From positions 37,443,340 through 37,507,339 of the forward strand of contig CM049322.1 in assembly GCA_026874595.1 (NCBI GenBank): DNA of 64,000 nucleotides, given 5' to 3'. Below are positions 60,641-64,000 of this stretch, in pieces. How positions within the stretch are numbered: the stretch's first letter is position 1; each line of letters begins with the position of its first letter. This DNA is from Sipunculus nudus (Eukaryota; Annelida; Sipuncula; Golfingiida; Sipunculidae). The translations under genes were made by a program, and so were the position numbers. Below the pieces are notes generated by a model. The model was not told the origin of the DNA and made no database searches. It was given only the letters and a program-made list of their open reading frames with translations.

Positions 60641-62260
60641 GGATGTAAAGTAAGAAGATTCTAGATGCAATGCTAACGATTTCTTTTAAAGGAAATGCGT
60701 AACAATTTGAAAAAAAAAACGGTGGTGCCACAAGTCTGCAGGAAGTGATGAAACACTCCATGATGGATGCGCAAACAAAGAATCAAGGTGATGAATGCAT
60801 GAGTTCTTCTCAAACTGGAAGTTTTGTATCAAATTTTACATTATACTGAGGGGTACTTACAAGCCCTATAACTCAAAGGATACGGGTAACAGAGACCTTA
60901 TTTCAGGTTTTAAATTGAGACTATTAATGATCCTTCCAGGATTCCAAGTAAGAAGTTTCTTGGTCCCATGGTTACAATTTGTGCCCTGTTAATGGACAAC
61001 CACATCTTTGAAGGTGTCAACAAAAGAGAAAAACGTATAAATATTTAATAAAATCTAGGTAGCGCAACCAGTCGGAAAGGAACTGAAATAGAACTAGGGA
61101 TCCATGGGTCTCGACGCTCCGCTGCATTTGTCTACAAGGATATTTGTTTATGAGGTTTCCCAAAATATTGGTCCTGTGATCAGTTTGAAGCCTACCTCTC
61201 TATCCAAACTGGAGTAATCATCAATAAATTAATTTGTGAATGGATGGGCCCTGTGACCTTAGCCTTTGACCTTGTGGCCCCAAAATCAAAAGGAAACTTC
61301 CCCTTTTGGCAGGTGCACCACATGTTGATGATGGAAGGACTGAGATGAAAAGTTTGGCTTAAAATTCATCCACAATCTTTCTTAAGTAGTGGGTCCTGTG
61401 ACTTTGACCTTTGATCACATCACCCGTGATGAATCATCAGTTCTTATTTTAGTGGTGGGCCATATATAAGTCAAGTTTGAAACCAATATTTCAAACCAAA
61501 CTAGTGTTTTCATCTGGAAACTAATATGTGGATTGGTGGCCTTGACCTTTGACCTTGTGACCCTAAAATTCATAGGTTATTTCCACTATTGGCAGGTGAG
61601 CAACATCTGAAAGATGTTAGCGGGTTATTGGTGAGTCATATATAAGTCAAAATTGAAACCAATATGTCAATCCAAACTGGAGTTATCTTCCAGAAACAAA
61701 AATGTGAACAGATAGGCCCCTGTGATTGTGACCATGACTTTTGACCTTGTCACCCCAATTCAATCAGGTTCTTCCCCTGTTGGCAGCTCAGCTATATGTG
61801 CAAGATGTAAGTTTTTGGATGAAAAGTTTGGCTTAAAATGCATCCACAATCTATCTCAATAAGTGGGTACTGTGACCTTGACCTTTGACCTCATGACGCC
61901 AAAACTTAACAGAATCTTCCCCTATTGGCAGGTAAGCAATAGCTTGAAGATGCAAGGTTTGAGATGAAAAGTTTGGCTTCAAATGCATATGCTTTCTTTT
62001 TTTTTAAGAAATGAGTCCTGTGACCTTGACCTTTGACTGTTAGATCCCAAAATTGACACGGTTCTTACTTTAGTGGTGAGTTAAGTTAAGTCTGAAACCA
62101 ATATGTCAAACTCAACTTGGTTTATCATCTGGAAACTAATTTATGAACAGATTGCCCCTCTGACCCTTTGGGGTCTGACCATGTGACCCCAAAGTCATTT
62201 ATGCTCTCGCCATAGTGGCAAGACAGCTAAATGCGTTTGGGATGAAAAGCTTGGCTTAAC
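60641..62260 (+). repeat. Nuclear-receptor-motif repeat family, copies G and H
   Basis: The left part (60,641-61,085) resembles the reiterated segment of copy F (GGTGGTGCCACAAGTCTGCAG, CTCAAAGGATACGGGTAACA). A new copy starts near 61,096 (GATCCATGGGTCTCGACGCT) and has perfect DR1 motifs TGACCTTTGACC at 61,543-61,554 and 61,879-61,890 and near matches at 61,398 and 62,027. It runs into a GC-richer stretch (62,261-62,430) of unknown nature. Confidence 0.75.
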
Positions 62261-62501
62261 ACATTCGCTGCCCAGCCAAATATTCCCCCAGTGCCAGGGC
62301 CTGTAACAATCTCGGGGAAGTCCGGGTGAGTTAGTTCTAGGTGTGAAATGCTGATAACGAGGGTGTGAAGCCCACCTGGTCCAAGGGCCATAAAACTGGC
62401 CTGAGGTGTTATGCACAGAAGGATGTCATACCCTGTTCGGCCGAATTAGCTATTTAGGTCTACAATCAGTAAAGACTTCAAAGGAAACCAGCGCTCACAT
62501 G

Positions 62502-62502
<1 letters not shown>

Positions 62503-62546
<44 letters not shown>

Positions 62547-62596
62547 ATATATATATATAATATATGTATTATATATATATAATATATATATATTTA

Positions 62597-62647
<51 letters not shown>

Positions 62648-62664
62648 CGAGAGAAAGAGAGAGA
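62503..62664. repeat. Compound TA/TAATA then GA microsatellite
   Basis: Several TA tracts separated by TAATATATAA, ending in (GA)n. Frames across it are artefacts. Confidence 0.95.
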
Positions 62665-62904
62665 GAATTCATATGTTTACATCAGGACCGGGGAAGTCCA
62701 GCGGTTCATAGCGGCTTCTGTACACACTCGGATCGACCTTTGATATATTAGTGGAAATAATAGATGAAGATTTATAAAACGTCACAGTTATTATCATGTA
62801 GGCTATGATCATCAAAGTTATAATGTCACTTTATCGATCTGGTGGAACACGCGAGGGTTTGTGTCTCATTCTGGTTTATGATTGCTATAAACTTTCCAAC
62901 TGCA

Positions 62905-62995
62905 CGTGTGGAAAGATGGCGCATGGGTTATGTAGTAGGTCAAGTAACGCGCGATGGAAAGCTGCGCGAGTTCGAATGTTCCTCTTCGCTTTTTT
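62905..62995 (+). mobile_element. tRNA-derived SINE-like head
   Basis: TGGCGCATGGG (62,917-62,927) resembles a Pol III A box and GAGTTCGAATG (62,968-62,978) a B box, about 50 bp apart as in tRNAs and SINEs, followed by a T-rich run from 62,990. The T-arm does not pair well, so it is not an intact tRNA gene. No second copy was seen in the window. Confidence 0.33.
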
Positions 62996-63610
62996 TTCTT
63001 TTTCCTTTATTTTTCAAACTTGTATTTATACTGAAAAAAAATATTTTTTTTTGCTTTTCATTACGAACAAAATCGATACTACCAATCATTATAATTCTAC
63101 AAAAATGTATTATCTTTTATTACACACAGTCATAGAGTTATTTACATACCTAGGCGATAGCATGATGCAGTGGACCTTGTCATTGTCATCGTCAAACGAA
63201 GCCAGGAATTATACGAAAATTGCCAGTGATCAAATTGGAACCTAATCTGATCAACTCTAGGGCTTATGATATAATACTTTATTATGAATTGTCTGAAAGT
63301 CATACGTCCGGGATGCCTATGGTGAATTCCATAGTGCGGTTGGGATGTCGGTATACTAAAGGGCCAACATATTCCGCAAGTGATCGTCCGAGTTTGCTTT
63401 CAGAATTTTACAATTTACATGCACTTGTTGGCGAAGGTACTCACACATGCATATTGCTATCTCTAAATATATAGGATAAGTGAACTAACTCCAAATAAGC
63501 CAAACCAATATACATGTATAAGCAGCCGCATACTGATTACCCTGCCAATCTGTGTGTCAGGCATGTGGCACGCGCCCTATTGTTGTTGATTGCGCAATAG
63601 GCTGTACTCG
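62996..63610. other. No gene seen
   Basis: Open frames 62,805-63,474 overlap without domain or splice support. Confidence 0.4.
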
Positions 63611-63616
63611 CGGGGC

Positions 63617-63719
63617 TATAAACTTGAACGACCTCACGCCTCGCTATCTCGAGTTCACACCTCAGGTGCGAACTGTCACATCTCAGTCTCACCAGCGGGT
63701 TTGCCGAAAGTAAGTGGCC
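63617..63719 (+). promoter_or_regulatory. Possible promoter with first non-coding exon
   Basis: TATAAA at 63,617-63,622 in a GC-richer patch is followed about 100 bp later by a strong donor GCCGAAA|GTAAGTGG (63,719/63,720). A start site about 25-30 bp after the TATA box would give an exon of roughly 70 bp ending at that donor. The rest of the gene would lie past the right edge of the window. Weak, pattern-based call. Confidence 0.25.
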
Positions 63720-64000
63720 AAAATACGCCCAAATATAAAACTATACACATTTTTTTCGGTCCTGGCTTTTGTTTGATTCTAAGGAATACTCCTATACACG
63801 GTATCAATTTTACACTTCAGCGGGTCATGAACTTATTCCACGGCAAAGGACGAGAGCCGAGGATGTTTTCACGCTCCCCACACCTTTCTTGCTTTCGAGT
63901 TATCCAGCCCACTGGTGAATTACAATTTTTTCTATTTCATGACACGAAACTAATTTATAAATGAACTACTACTCACCTGCGAAGAGTTTATTGATAAATT

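Noticed and set aside
1-64000. CRISPR arrays, operons, ribosome binding sites, bacterial terminators
   Set aside because: Introns, microsatellites and retroelements show that this is animal nuclear DNA; direct repeats here have no spacer pattern of a CRISPR array.

Overview
This is an AT-rich eukaryotic nuclear window, most likely from a mollusc and probably a bivalve. That is inferred from the dense mix of TA microsatellites, decayed non-LTR and Ty3/gypsy retroelements, a Mutator-like transposase of the kind common in bivalve genomes, and a dispersed repeat family rich in the motif TGACCTTGACCTTTGACC. Nothing prokaryotic is present, and no rRNA or intact tRNA gene was found. Most long open frames are artefacts of TA repeats or repeat copies.

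Layout. 0-14 kb: three related copies of a long repeat that carries a CCAAT/YY1 promoter-like module; one copy has been split by a clean 525-bp MITE with a 9-bp target duplication, and part has been amplified as a near-identical 2.5-kb tandem duplication. Between copies lies the 3' end of a Ty3/gypsy element (RNase H, polypurine tract, LTR). 14.4-20.7 kb: decayed LINE sequences, one on the minus strand and two on the plus strand. 23.1-24.6 kb: a decayed, apparently intron-containing Mutator-like transposase on the minus strand. 26.4-28.3 kb, 33.4-41.9 kb, 50.7-52.3 kb and 60.6-62.3 kb: copies of the nuclear-receptor-motif-rich repeat family. 42-50 kb: more LINE remnants with short exon-like cassettes. 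58.9-60.4 kb: a 770-bp tandem duplication that contains another short exon-like cassette.

Host gene content is on the minus strand between about 29.2 and 36.8 kb. Splice signals and phases support a RING-finger exon (36.75 kb), a short acidic linker exon (34.8 kb), a subtilase-fold exon that has lost its catalytic Asp, Ser and oxyanion Asn (32.9-32.2 kb), and a terminal exon (32.1-31.8 kb). Directly downstream is a second subtilase exon with the complete Asp/His/Asn/Ser set (30.4-29.6 kb) and a homologous terminal exon (29.4-29.2 kb) interrupted by an in-frame TAA. Both subtilase exons begin in phase 0 and end in phase 1, and the linker exon ends in phase 0. The locus could therefore be two tandem genes, or one RING gene with alternative catalytic and pseudo-protease ends. 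Further upstream on the same strand, several short symmetric phase 1-1 exon candidates (45.2, 45.4, 47.8, 59.1 and 59.9 kb) are compatible with the phase 1 RING exon. The proposed RING-subtilase locus is the most interesting item here; the joining of exons is inference and needs transcripts.
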